Of a stretch of 64,000 nt of DNA, positions 34,570-46,351 are shown in pieces. The stretch is from Sisyra terminalis. Lineage: Eukaryota > Arthropoda > Insecta > Neuroptera > Sisyridae. The notes under the pieces were generated by a model, which worked only from the letters and a program-made list of their open reading frames with translations, was not told the DNA's origin and made no database searches. The stretch's first letter is position 1. Every line of letters starts with the position of its first letter. A program made the translations under genes and the position numbers. The stretch is taken from positions 27,939,482-28,003,481 of the forward strand of contig OY292274.1 in assembly GCA_958496175.1 (NCBI GenBank), read 5' to 3'.

Positions 34570-36124
34570 CACTGGAAGTAAGCTTGTAGTAATATTTACG
34601 AAATTGCCAATTTTAAAATAAGTGGGTGAACTTTTCAATTTGAATCTAAACAATCGAATTTGTTGTTGAATATCCTCCGGTACATTGTTTCGCATTGAAT
34701 ATTCTCCAAGCGTTGGTATAAGAGCGGCCGCCTGCAACAGTTGTTAATTTGGTTTAAAATGTAAAAAGAATTAACAGATTACGCCAATATACTTAGATTG
34801 ATTAAATAATTTCGATTATAAAGGTTTCAAATCTAAGAGGTTTATGTGGAGGTTCGACAGGTGTGTCTCGTAGGGATAATAAACGGCATCTAAACAACCA
34901 ACTGTCAGCACTGCCACTAAATCTAACTTCCAACTTTTAGTCAGGTTACAAATAGTAAAAGAAGATAACTTCTTTTGTCAGATATATGTGAACTAATGAA
35001 GGTAAACCTCGACCACCTGTTTATTACTATAGCCGAAATTTTATATATTTTTTTGTTATTAATCTATGAAGTCAAATTAAAAATATATATATATATATAT
35101 ATAGGTATATACTTACAGATTTTGTTGTCGCCGATGCACAACAGAAATATAAAGCGTTAATGGTTGCAAAAAGAACAATTTGTGCAACTTCCGACATTTC
35201 TACAAACGTAAAGTGTCGGTCTCGTAAAATATAAATGCAATGATACCAATTTTCAATAGTCAATATAAGAGTTATGATAAGGTGAAATAGAACTGCAGGA
35301 AACAAATAGTCGTTTACATCCTCCAGAGAAACGCAAATTTTCTCATGTAAACTTCGAAAGTAATCAAGCTGAGTTTTTAGCGATGATTGTATAAGCAAGT
35401 TTGGTGATAATTTATGATTACTAAAACAATTATTCATAGTTTCTTTAAAATTAGAACAAATACTCCTAAACGATAGAACACGACTTGAGTTTCGCTTATT
35501 TCCTGTGTAATGTTGGACAAGATTATTAAGACACAAGAATGAATTTAAATAAAACGTACATAGAAGAATCAGGAAAAAATGAAAACATAAGAATGTAACG
35601 ATTGTGACATTAAAAAAGAAAATCTTAATAAAAAACGATAAAGGCTCTATTTTTTCTATAATTTCATTATATTGTAACCAAGAAGTTGTAAAACTTAAAA
35701 ATAAAACGAATACAATGCAAGTGACTGTTAGTTTCTGAACAATTAACAATTTTCGCTGTGCATTTTCACATTGAAGGCCCGCTCGCAAGAAAATTGCACT
35801 TCTTGTAAATATTCCGGCAACTTTTTCTGCTTTCAATACTCCACAAATAATGAGAATAATATCCAATACAAAAAACGATGTTACAAAAATGTTGCTTAGT
35901 AAACGAGTTGTTACCGAAGTATGAGTATCAAATGCTGGTTCTTTAAACATTGAAATTTGGCAATAAATGAGACCGATCGCTAAACAAATCGAATAAATTT
36001 GAAAAATTAATTTTCTTTTAAATGTGCAATATTGTTGTCCATATTCATGAGACCAAGATAGTGGGAAAAGTCCCAACACGCGTAAAGCATATAATACAGA
36101 GGCAACTGATTTACAAATACACAT
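34570..36124 (-). CDS. gustatory receptor-like 7-transmembrane chemoreceptor
   Basis: Exon 1 is 36124-35117 (336 codons, ending AAATCT|GTAAGT). Exon 2 is 34731-34570 (54 codons, ending at a GTAAGA donor). Both are phase 0, giving 390 residues so far. Exon 1 begins LRVLGLFPLSW-like after the start Met, typical of insect GRs. It has hydrophobic segments at about 38-57, 79-97, 131-148, 165-192, 275-295 and 315-335, and the intracellular block FRSLHEKICVSLEDVND. Exon 2 encodes the GR C-terminal signature region (QIRLFRFKL, SPTYFKIGNFVNITTSLLPV). GRs are ligand-gated cation channels of taste neurons. The last short exon with the TYhhhhhQF-type motif was not located. The ORF end at 35072 is intron read-through. 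Confidence 0.85.
35083..35103. repeat. short (TA)n tract in GR intron
   Basis: About 20 bases of alternating TA just inside the GR intron, 14 bases past the exon 1 donor. Confidence 0.8.
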
Positions 36125-36689
36125 TTTACAAATTAGAGACGAAACTGGAATGAAAGTATTGATAAATTGTTATACATCCATTTTAGTTATAACATATATT
36201 TGAAAATTTTAATTGCCTTGCGTCAAGGACGGTAAAAACACAATGTGTCATCAAATAAAAAATTTATGAGCTTTCTTTGTTTTATTAGGTGATACAAATC
36301 TACAGAGCATTTGTACATAACTTTGTTATTAATTATTCATTGGTAAATTAATACATTTATGTAAACACAAATATATTCATGAGCGCCATTAGTAATATTT
36401 GTCAGCCAGCAAAATGTATTAAAATTTCCCACGTAATTTTTTTCTTTATAATGGTATATCACATAACAAAATTTCTGCTATTAAATAATATCAAGTTTTG
36501 TGCAATAAATTTTCAAATTTTTCTTCTTTTTGAGACTATATTATTCTGATATGATATGGTAGTAAAATTAATTTGCTTTTCAAAAGTAATATAGGAAAAT
36601 TATTTACTTTTGTAATGTTTCAGTGAGGAATTACCTATAGTATTTCATGAAACCAGAAAGCTTTGACCACAAGGGCCATGCCCTTTTAG

Positions 36690-36905
36690 CTGGCATCAAG
36701 CGGCATCAATGAATCAATGAATGTGGCAACGTTTTATTTTCTACTTTGTTTTTAATTTAATTCACGTTTTTTTTTTTGCTAATTCTTTTTTAATATCGAA
36801 ATGTTTTCTTTTTGTCGCTACATTCTAATTACAGACCGATTTATTGGCGAATAAAAAAAAACAGTAGAAAATGCAAAGTTGCCAGACATTGATGTCGCTA
36901 AATGA
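36690..36905. mobile_element. MITE of the TGGCAACG...TTTTCTAC family, copy B
   Basis: Left TGGCAACGTTTTATTTTCTAC and right GTAGAAAATGCAAAGTTGCCA are inverted repeats at about 36724 and 36872. A further shared outer part contains GGCATCAATG on the left and CATTGATGTCGC on the right. Confidence 0.7.
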
Positions 36906-37110
36906 GCACCTACATGAGCGCCTACATTTTTTTGTCGCTGTGAGAATATTTTATTGGTTCATTATAATTAAGTAAGTGAAATTCATTATTTTTATTCGAT
37001 AGAAGTGTCTACTAAAGTATTGATTAAGAGCGTCTTTCGACTTGTTTCTAGCACTATTCAATTTCTACTCGGAAAGTATTCTCTTTAAATTGTTTTAAAT
37101 GTATGGGCTC

Positions 37111-37322
37111 AGGTCCTTTTTAGGTCGATCAAACCTAGCTACGTTGCATTTTCTATTTTTTTTTTTTAAATTCTAGTCGCGATTTTTTGTTATTTCTAAT
37201 ACGGTATAATTGTCTTTTCTGTGGGTAAATTTTCATTATGGGCCGATTTTTTCGGGAATTAAATTAAAAACAAAGTAGAAAATGGAACGTTACCAGCTTT
37301 TGACCGATCTAAAAGGGACATG
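37111..37322. mobile_element. MITE of the TGGCAACG...TTTTCTAC family, copy C
   Basis: Left arm has AGGTCCTTTTTAGGTCGATC then ACGTTGCATTTTCTA. The right arm, inverted, has TGTCCCTTTTAGATCGGTC then AACGTTCCATTTTCTAC. Arms are about 45 bp. Copies B and C lie within 0.6 kb of each other. Confidence 0.7.
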
Positions 37323-40300
37323 AACCAATGTATGTGTACAAAATAGTTGATTGAATTTTAGGTAGTGGACAAATTGAAATGTGATGAAACCATACAAAAT
37401 TGTTTATCTAACTCTTTTTACATAATTACATACTGAGTGATCAAAATGAGTAGCTGAAAATACTTACCGGAATAGTAATAGTTTTATAGAAAAAAAAAAT
37501 ATTCCGAAATAATAGTTTATTGCCTGTACCTAATTTAATTCCCCTTTCAGCAATACTGGAAAAAATTAAGGAATAAAACTAAGCAATTATTTCGTCTAAA
37601 TGACTATTTTACATACAGAATTGACAAGGTAACAATTTAGTGTGCAAATGGAGATTTCGCAAAACTTTACTTTTTTAGGGCTCCGTGATGAAAACGGAAC
37701 TTTTATAATTTTACCAAGTCACAACCATTACGCAGAAATGTGGAAAGTAGAGGTATTCTATTAGACGCTATATAATTGTGCATAATAGGGTTTAATGCTT
37801 TTCCAAACCCTTTTTCCATTAAGAAAACTAGTTTATAAAAATTAAAATATAAAAAATTATAAAAATTACCTATTATGTAAAAATTTTGCAGCAAAATTCT
37901 TTTGCTGTATTCGAAAAATCTACAAATCATTTCCTGATCAGTATAATTTCTAGAAACCTAGTGTAATTTCTTTATCTTCAAGACCCGAAACTATTGAGTC
38001 ATCTACAATGATATTGTTTAGATTCTAGACAATATCATTTCAGTTAACTTCATAATATCCTAACTAGAATATTTCCGAATTTTTATATGGAAACCGATTC
38101 TAATGAAGAGTAAATCGAAGAAACTACTCATCGGAATAATGCTTTTTTGAAGGAAGCTATGGGAAAATCCATTAACATATATATTTCTTAAAGACCCTGA
38201 AGAAAAATTTACAAACCCAGACAGTGAAACCAAGATTTTCATTATTTGAGGCAACGAATAATATAATCAGGTTATAAATAATATAACACAGGTTGTTATT
38301 TGATGCCCTGAAAACTATAAAACCAAGCTCAATAGCTAATTAACTCAATTTCAGGCAATATTGCTTCTAAAATAAAGCTAAGCCACCATTCAGTGAATGA
38401 TTTAAGTTTTCTATTCTATTTTTTAAGTGAAAACTTCTTTAGCATCGTTGTGATTTAAAATTTCATGAAACGAAAAAGCGTCAATTAAAAGAGGTAAACT
38501 TATAAATCTATAAGTTTTAACGAACGAGAGAATGAAATAGAAAACATTACAGTGTTTCTTATGTACGTGCGTGCCTGTGTATTACGCTGCTTGGGAATAG
38601 TCGTTCCAATAACCGTGGTGAATTGTATATTGTTTACATAAACATTTCACTTTTTTAATAAAAACGTTTTTAAAGTATGCCGAAAACTATTACAGAATAT
38701 CATCGTGATTATCGAAAAAAAAGAAGAGAATAAGACTAAAAAACCGCAAAAAGTTCATCAACGAAAATTTAATAAAATACACACCAGAGGTCTCGCAAAT
38801 TCTTGACAAGATAAAACTCCAAAAATTTTAGGTAGAGATTTTAGTGTAAATATTGAATTAAATACAGCAATCTCTGGGTTTCAGGACATCAAATTTATTT
38901 TACAAATGTTCAACAGTCGTACTGTATTAACAATAGGATCAAAAACAGTAATTGACGATATATTCCATAATTACGAGTAACTTTCGATCACCCAGCTGTG
39001 ATTGGCTGAAGGTGGGAACGCTAGCTCTTTGTTTTCTTCATGGTTTTTGAACTGATTTTCGATCATTTAGCTGTGATTGGCTGTTGGTGGGAACGTCCTC
39101 TCGATGTTTTTTTTCCCACTAAACGTAATTACTTGTATGCAAACGATGTATCTATTGATCATATCGAAAGTAAAGTATTTATTTCATACTTCAGTTTGTA
39201 TAAACTTTTCATATAATTTTTCGAAAACGCAAACTTGGAGTCTGGAAAAATTTGTAATATGTATGCGAATATTCTTTAAAATAAGTTATTCAAGCTAATA
39301 AGCTACACCCAACAATTATTCTACTCTCGGAATTTTACATTCGTCTCATTGTCTTGAAGTTCACATTGAAGATTTCACTTCTATTGCATGTGAACTGCAC
39401 ACATTAATTTTTTTTTATAAAAAATCAAAAATTAGTATTAGGAAAGTCTGGAATTCGAAAACAGTTTTTTAAAAGGTAGGTTGTTATATAAATCTAGCGC
39501 AAAAAAAAACTACGAAAAAAAATGTTAAAAAATAATAACACAGCTTCAAAGCAATTAAATTAGTGACTTATATTTATAAAATATGTATGCCCAAAGATGT
39601 AAAAAGTTTGTTGTCTTCATTTAACTTTTCAACTATCTATATATACAATAAGAAATAATGAGTTAATCATGATACTTGTAAACTGTAAATAGTTAATGAT
39701 ATCTCTTGATGGTCTCAAAAATATAATATTGATATTGTACATTTGAAAAAATGTAATTTACTTTTGTTTTATTTAGGATAGAGTAATTGCATACATTGCC
39801 ACCCCCGCGATTGAAACTTTGTTTTTGTCATTAACATTTTTGTGATTATTAAAAGGAAGAAAAAGGTATGCTAAATAGAAAATTATAACCCTATTTTAAA
39901 AGCAGTTATTTTATAATCAAATAACTTTGTGGTTCGGAAACTATTTCCAAGTAAATATAAAAGACTGATAATTATTTTCTATCATTGTTATCAATTTCGA
40001 TTATTAACCATTTTCTTACTATGAACTCTTATCCTTAATAGTTCATACACAATGAGCACGCACTTGACCAATTTTATTGGTTTATTGCAACGGCTCATTT
40101 TTCTATCTATATTCAATTTTTGGAAAACATTAAAATTTACAAATATCGTTACATACAATTTATTGTTTCCAACCTTATTCATAGCAAAATAATAAGCGGC
40201 TTGCTTAATAAAGAGTAATGAGACCATTGATAACACTACCATCTTTCCAAAATCTTAATAACTCTCATTTTTCTTCGTCCATAGCGAAAAATTTAGGAAT

Positions 40301-40556
40301 TTGTATTTTTAATATTTAACACTGTTTCTTAATTCCTTTTCTTATAGGTAATTGAAAATTATCTTCAGTTAAAAGTTTTTATGCTTGCAAACATGGAATA
40401 AGATTTGAACCTATCTTTTGTTTTATATCGATCTCTTTAAATATATTATTATTAATTTTATCAAAAAAAAAAAAAAAATATTACTTACCTGTTAAAAAGT
40501 ATTAATTCTTTTGTTTTTAAGTAAAAATTTACGAATACCGTGTTTTTCACCTACTC
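37323..40556. other. gene-poor spacer
   Basis: No gene supported. Near 38550-38580 there is a CTTATGTACGTGCGTGCCTG segment of the repeat family seen at the window's right edge. It is followed at about 38678 by a short ATG frame (MPKTITEYHRDYRKKRRE, then stop) that resembles the start of some transposon ORFs. A 75-bp tandem repeat lies at 38981-39130. Confidence 0.4.
38981..39130. repeat. 75-bp tandem repeat, two units, with GATTGGCTG boxes
   Basis: Each unit has TTTCGATCA, then AGCTGTGATTGGCTG, then GGTGGGAACG; unit spacing is 75 bp (38984 and 39059). ATTGG is the inverted CCAAT box, but no gene starts nearby. Confidence 0.75.
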
Positions 40557-40764
40557 TTAAGAAGGCCATTCACGCTCCGACTTGCAGTCCAACTAGTCGG
40601 ACTACAAGTTGAATTTTCTAGTTGGATCGCCTAAATGATCCGACTAGACATTCAACTTCCAACAACACCATTCACAGTCCGACTTTAGATCTAACTTCAA
40701 AAGTCGGACCATTAGTTGGACTGCAAGTCGGAGCGACAAGTGACAAGTGAATGGCCTGCTTTAA
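40557..40764. mobile_element. 200-bp MITE flanked by TTAA
   Basis: The element is 40561-40760, with TTAA at 40557-40560 and 40761-40764, the piggyBac-type target. Outer inverted repeat GGCCATTCAC (40564-40573) pairs with GTGAATGGCC (40747-40756). A perfect 22-bp inner inverted repeat follows (40574-40595 and 40713-40734). Only the right arm carries a 12-base insert between the two parts. The interior holds further CCGACT/AGTCGG palindromes, so the whole unit can fold back on itself. Confidence 0.8.
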
Positions 40765-40837
40765 GAAGAACTATTATGGACCCATTAGATAAACGAGCAT
40801 TGTTTCCAAAATGATGTCTCTGTTAGATATATAGGCT

Positions 40838-41180
40838 TTCATCTGGATCCATATGAACAAGAAGGTTCATATGGATTCAGATCACAGCACTGCACCACGT
40901 AGGATCGCCTGGATGGTAGACAAAAAGTTTCTGTTAGGTCTGTCATCCAAGGTGATAGGTACAAGATAGTGCTCAAACCAATATGGGCATATGGGATCCA
41001 ACTCTGGAACGTGGTAAAGCCAAGCAACATTGAAATGATCAGAAGATGCCAAAATAAAATAAATTATTAAGGAACTCACAGTTCGATACGTAAAAAAGGT
41101 GAAAAACACCCAAAAATTTTGGACTTAAGAACACTAAATGAACCCAGCCACAAGAGACTAAAAAGAGGGCACATTAATGT
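40838..41180 (+). mobile_element. jockey-type element fragment, C-terminal end
   Basis: The + strand reads KPIWAYGIQLWNVVKPSN and MIRRCQNKI, then after a frame change LRTLNEPSHKRLKRGHIN. This is the same C-terminal block as in the 25.4-27.0 kb element (KPIWTY) and in jockey-clade RTs generally. It is broken by frameshifts. ORFs on the minus strand here are shadows. Confidence 0.7.
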
Positions 41181-41572
41181 TTTTTTTTGTAATTTTATGA
41201 ATTTTGGTCAAGCTGTTGTATGGTGTTGGATTTTATATCTTATTTTTTGTAAATTGTTGTTAAGATTTCTGCTACCATTGTTCTCTCGTGACGATCGCAA
41301 GAGGAATGTAAAGAGAAATGAAAATTTTGTCAAATCGGACTAATGTAGGTTAGGGACCTTACGGTTTCAATTCCCACCAAATTAAAAAAATAGAAAAAAA
41401 TAGCAAATAAAAGAACTGTGTTAATTATTTAAATTATTGAAAATCCGCAAATATTCCTGGAAACATATTACATAGTAATTTAGGAAAAACTTTTTAATTT
41501 ACAGCCGAATATAAAAGAATTGTCTCAAAATATTATAAAGTTTTATTTAATTTCTTAAATACTGCTAAAATG

Positions 41573-43267
41573 TTATTCTAATTTTTGTTTTAAACTGAAA
41601 TTGTTTACTATAAAAGAAATCAATTTAATTGATAAATATACAGTGAATGAAGCAGAGACCAATAGAAAAGAATACACATCAACTAAATAATAATCGTACC
41701 AAGATAGTTTAGCAGTAGGAGTTTGAAGTAATTCGGTTCCTTGGTGACGTATAACGTATTCTATCCACCACAAAGCCAGTTCCAAACCTTTCATAGGTCT
41801 GTCCCACAACAATTCGGATATTTTCGATATGCTTTCTTTATATTTCTTGTTTCCAATAACTTCTACGATTGCAGCACGTAAAGTGATTTCGTTTAGTTCA
41901 TTTATGTTATACTGCTTTCCAATGCCAAGCTCTTCATAACGGCCAGCATTTGATTGTTGATCAGCGAAAAATGGAATAGCTAGCAATGGAACTTGGCTGC
42001 TTATCGCTTCCTCTGTTGACTGAAGACCCGCTTGGGTAATAAATAGTTTGATATTTTTGTGATCTAAAATATTTTTTAAAGAATAAACTATACATTTTGA
42101 AGATTACGAGACCAAAACCAAAAAAAAAACAACTTATTTTACCTAAAACATCTTGTTGTGGTAACCAACTGGAAGTTTTTATGTTTAAAGGTAAGTTTTT
42201 AAGACTGTTCCTTTCAAATTTCCAAAGAATATTGTATGGAAGATTTTTAAATGTTTTTACTAATATATCGAGTTTTGATTGTGCTAGATTACTGCATTTT
42301 ATATTTGAACCTAAACTAAAGTAAATAAATCCTGAATGTGATGAATCTAAGAATTGTTTTATATCCTAAAACACGAGAAAAATTAAAAATTATATTTGTT
42401 TTTCATTTATTTTTAAATATAAACCTTTGGTAATCCAGTTTTAGGGCGCTTAGGAAGACCACCATATTCTATAAATGTTGGCACTTTCGGATAGGCACCG
42501 TGAAATATAGGGTACGTGTTTGTTAAAACTAAGCTAACTTGTTTTTCTAGATCTCCAATGTATGTAATATTAGTCCCAAAATGTTTTCGCGCTATCTTAT
42601 CAGCTTCGGGTAAATATACATACTTATAAAATAAACGAAAAACAAATCCATAAATAACACTGAACAAACGATCAGAAAATTTTTCAATGTTGACGTTGCT
42701 TTGCCAATTATCAACTGCATAGAGCGGATGTGTTGGATTCCCAATTGCATCATGACCCGGAAGAAATAATCCAAACGATGAAATGCCAATAAGTGGGCAT
42801 TTGTAATGTTCGGCAAAAGTGTACGTGGAAGCAAATGTTAACCATTCAGTTATAACAACATCAAAATGTTGCGAATCATCATGGATTAATTGTTGCACAG
42901 ATTCATAACCTAATTGAATATCAGTTACCTTAAGCAATTTTAAACTGTATTTCAAAATTAATTCTAAATCAAAATATTTTTCCACATCTTCCACAAGCTT
43001 GTTGGTTTTCCGCCAATAAGAGTAGCTTATATCGTGTATGTCGATTTCGGTTAAATTCACTAAACTTTTATCGTTTATCAAATCAGGAGTAATGGACACA
43101 ACTTCATGTCCTCGAAAAGAAAGTTCTTTAATAACACTATTATAAATAACACTGTGACTAATTGAAGGAGTAGGATTTATAAATAAAATGCGAGCTCCCG
43201 TAACATTAAAAATACAATAGCTAAAACTAATATAAAAAACTGCACATAATACAGTTTTAATAGCCAT
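41573..43267 (-). CDS. UDP-glycosyltransferase A (UGT)
   Basis: Three exons, minus strand: 43267-42425, 42365-42143 and 42063-41573. They total 518 residues, normal for an insect UGT. UGTs transfer a sugar from a UDP-sugar to small lipophilic compounds in the ER lumen. Visible features are an N-terminal signal peptide (about 1-24), PTPSISH with the acceptor-activating His at 38, NLTEID, IYFSLGSN at the start of the UDP-sugar domain, WLPQQDVL, and the signature FITQAGLQSTEEA. ALWWIEYVIRH follows, then a C-terminal membrane helix and a KQKLE tail that fits a KxKxx ER-retrieval signal. The signature has Ala367 where the two duplicated neighbours have Gly. It lacks the third intron present in the other UGTs here. 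Confidence 0.93.
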
Positions 43268-43312
43268 AATTACAACTTTACTTTTATTTTTGTAGAATAA
43301 AAGGATGTATCT

Positions 43313-43321
43313 CTTTATATA
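43313..43321 (-). promoter_or_regulatory. TATA box candidate for UGT-A
   Basis: TATATAAAG on the minus strand about 45 bases upstream of the start codon at 43267. This distance allows a short 5' UTR. Confidence 0.4.
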
Positions 43322-44353
43322 TGAAATAAAACCAAAATTATTATGAAATCATATGATAATAAATAAATTATTAAATTTATTACCTCCTACTTATTCGACA
43401 ATACTAAATTATCTGATAGTGACAATTAAACTACGGTTGTGTTTGCCTTGGATTTTTACTATTTCATTAATAAGTAGGATCAAATGTATATACTTATTCG
43501 TAAGAAACCATTTTTAATGAATATTTAGGTTATTTTTTTTTTTGAAATAAATTGTGCAATAATGAGATTTATAGCTTTCAGTTTTGAAACTTTTGAAAAA
43601 TCATAATGCATTTGATATCATGAACAGCAAATCCTTATGATAGTTTGCGTCTTAATTTAAAAAAATTGTTACGCAAATAATTTGTTATAAACAATTTGCA
43701 AGAAACAAGAATAGTCACAGACAATATTGCCAAATAAATGTAAGGGGAATTATGAAAAAGCAATAAAAATCCAAGCTCAAAGTGGAGACAATCAAAACAT
43801 GCATTCCCAAACTTAGGAAAATTGATTCTAGTTTACTTGAGAATCGGTTTTAAGTATCGATTTTTAGTTTTTAGACTCGATCATGATTTACTTATACGAC
43901 AGTAAAATCGGTTAAATTAAAAAATGGATTTAGAATAAGAGAGACTTTATATTTTCCATATCGTAGTTATGTTTTTCAACAAGATACTTTGGAGATTTTC
44001 TTTTGCTAATCGATGGGAAATCGTTTGTAAAGGATTTGAAGTTGATTTTCACAAATAATGAAAATGTACATGCAAAAATCGTATGAAATTTAATTTAAAT
44101 TTTTGTTTACTTAGAAATGCTGACTGAGGCCGAAAGTGTGGATACTGAAGTCTAAATCTTCAAAAACATGTACTACTAATATCAAGCCGGAATAGGCTAA
44201 TAAGTGATAGTGACGACCAAAAGAAAGTCTATCAAACCTATTACCTTTCTAGTCCTTAAAAATTATAAATTCTGGAAACTTTTTTTTTTTTTTTGTAAGT
44301 TTTGATAAATGTGTTAATATATTTTTATATTGTTATACGTTTAAGTGTGTGCA

Positions 44354-44879
44354 TTAGGGTGGTCCTTCATAGGGTTTTTTTCGAATTTCTTTGCTCCCAG
44401 GGGCTCAAATCCTACCAAATTGATAAAAAAAACCCTGAAAATTTGAGCTCTTAATATTAACTTTAAGATAGTCCGCTTTCCAATTTAAGTTTCTTATGGA
44501 AATAACGTGAGAAAAATTTAATTTGTTCTTAAGAATTCCATAACTCAGCGACAAATAAATTGAAAGTAACAAATCGTGTCATGTTTATTGTAAATTTAAC
44601 GCTTTACAAAAAAGAGTTCTAATGATTTTTCGCTAAATCTTTTGGCTTAAGAGTTATTCAAGCTCAAAATTTAATTATTAAATAATTATTATTATCAACT
44701 ATAATTATTGAAGAACTATTATTAAAAGTACTATTACTAAAGTACTATTATTAAAGGATTATCTTAAAGTTAATATTAAGAGCTCAAAGTACTAGGGATT
44801 TTTTTTTATCAATTTGGAAGCGTTTGAACCCCTGGGAGCAAAGAAATTCCAAAACATCCCTATTAAAGACCATATTAGT
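44354..44879. mobile_element. foldback element with about 120-bp inverted arms (unit 1 copy)
   Basis: Left arm about 44354-44471 and right arm about 44753-44879 are inverted repeats. They share TTTCTTTGCTCCCAGGGG, ATTGATAAAAAAAA and GAGCTCTTAATATTAACTTT. The interior has ACTATTATTAAAG-type short repeats. There is no coding capacity. The ORF at 44792-45037 is a chance reading of the right arm. Confidence 0.75.
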
Positions 44880-45037
44880 ATGCATATTGTGTGAGCATAG
44901 ACTTTGCATCTAGCGTCTTGCTGTGTGCTCACCGATAATGAAAATAAATAAGAAGAAGAGGTCAGGTACAATGAGATCATAGATATTCTATTTGTTTCTT
45001 TAAGGATTTTTGATTTAAGATAAAAAAGGATAAACAA

Positions 45038-45316
45038 TGTACATTAGGGTTGGTTATGGAGCAATCTGAAACTTCGAATAATCCAAAAGCATGTCAGAGC
45101 CACTATAAAAGAGGTTGACCGCAGGGGGAGGACAATCAGTCAACAGTCAGTTAAAACAGTTAAAAGTTAAACAGTGAGATTATTATTGTTATTAATTGTT
45201 ATTAAACGATTGTTATTAATAAATAAATAAGTGTGTAGTGTGAAATAAATATACGTTTGTGTAATGAAATTAATTTATTATTGTTGTATGTTTTGAAACA
45301 CAAATCCTAACGAACA
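45038..45316 (+). mobile_element. solo-LTR-like element with TATA and initiator (unit 1 copy)
   Basis: Ends are TGTACATTAGGGTT and, inverted, TGTTCGTTAGGATT, giving the TG...CA form of an LTR. Inside, TATAAAAG at 45104 is followed 31-32 bases later by ATCAGTC (45135), the arthropod initiator, and then AATAAATAAATA signals near 45220. No target-site duplication is clear and no internal retroelement sequence follows. The solo LTR call is therefore tentative, and a genuine core promoter is an alternative. Confidence 0.45.
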
Positions 45317-46280
45317 TGTACATAAAAATAAAATGAAAAACGTAGCAGTAGATAAGATTAAGTCTGGAAACCATATTTTTTTCCTTGTACCTACCGTAGT
45401 TTTATTGTTTCCGTTTCTTATTTTTATCGTCCAAGTTTGTTTTGAAGTTTGATTTCTATGTTATAAGTGTTATTGAAAATTTGAAAATCTTTTGTTTCAA
45501 AATCATTGACAGCTCTCAAAATAGACTTTTATGCCGCAAAACTATTATTTTTTATTTCAAATAAATTCGCTTTTAATTTGAGTACTGACAGACATCTAAA
45601 TAAATTTTTATGAACATCTTGATTGTGGTGTAGGTGACTCAAAAGTCCTGCCTTCATTCTGAATTGCATGTGGTAGTTAAACAAGATATTGAAGAAACGT
45701 TATTCTTTCTTTTCGAATTTTCGGTATACATGTCTTATCATTACAGTTTAAGATGCTTGCGGAGTTGAAAACATTAATGCAAGAATTCTAGTTTTGTTTA
45801 TTTGCTTTTAAGATAAGACTCATTTGATTTTATTATATAAAGAGTTTTTTTATCATAACCATGAAAAAAAAATTTCTTATGCAGTTTTTGCAGTTATGTA
45901 GAATATTTATTTTAAAATAATACACTTTCGTTAAATAGTTATTTGATTAAGTACTCAATTTTTCAAAAATACTATTTTTACATTCTTGTATATGATTTTT
46001 GTTATCAACAATTACCGATGTATTTTTAATTCACTTCTCCTCCACGAAACCCCAAAAATTATCATAGTTATACTTTTTTCTATTATTCATCATTTTGAAA
46101 ATGTGATACATGACAGCATAAATGTATTTTTATAGTGAACTCTGAAGTTTCAATGATAAGCAAGAATATTATCGTTGAGATATGGTATAATCAATATTTA
46201 TATAAAATAATAATATTTTTTTAAACTAAACTTTTAACATTAATTTTATTTATGTATGCTCGACCCCCATGCCAATAAGA

Positions 46281-46287
46281 TATAAAG
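46281..46287 (+). promoter_or_regulatory. TATA box candidate for UGT-B1
   Basis: TATAAAG about 70 bases before the start codon at 46352, with TTAGTTC-type initiator candidates about 30 bases after it. Confidence 0.4.
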
Positions 46288-46351
46288 TTATCGCTCACAT
46301 AAAATTCTTCTTTAGTTCTTGTAGTATAGTCGTTCTGTTAATGCAGGAAAA

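Noticed and set aside
40839..41109. Two overlapping minus-strand ORFs
   Set aside because: They are antisense to a jockey-type C-terminal fragment on the plus strand.
44792..45037. 81-aa minus-strand ORF present in both duplicated units
   Set aside because: It covers the arm of a foldback element; its duplication follows from the segmental repeat and not from coding constraint.
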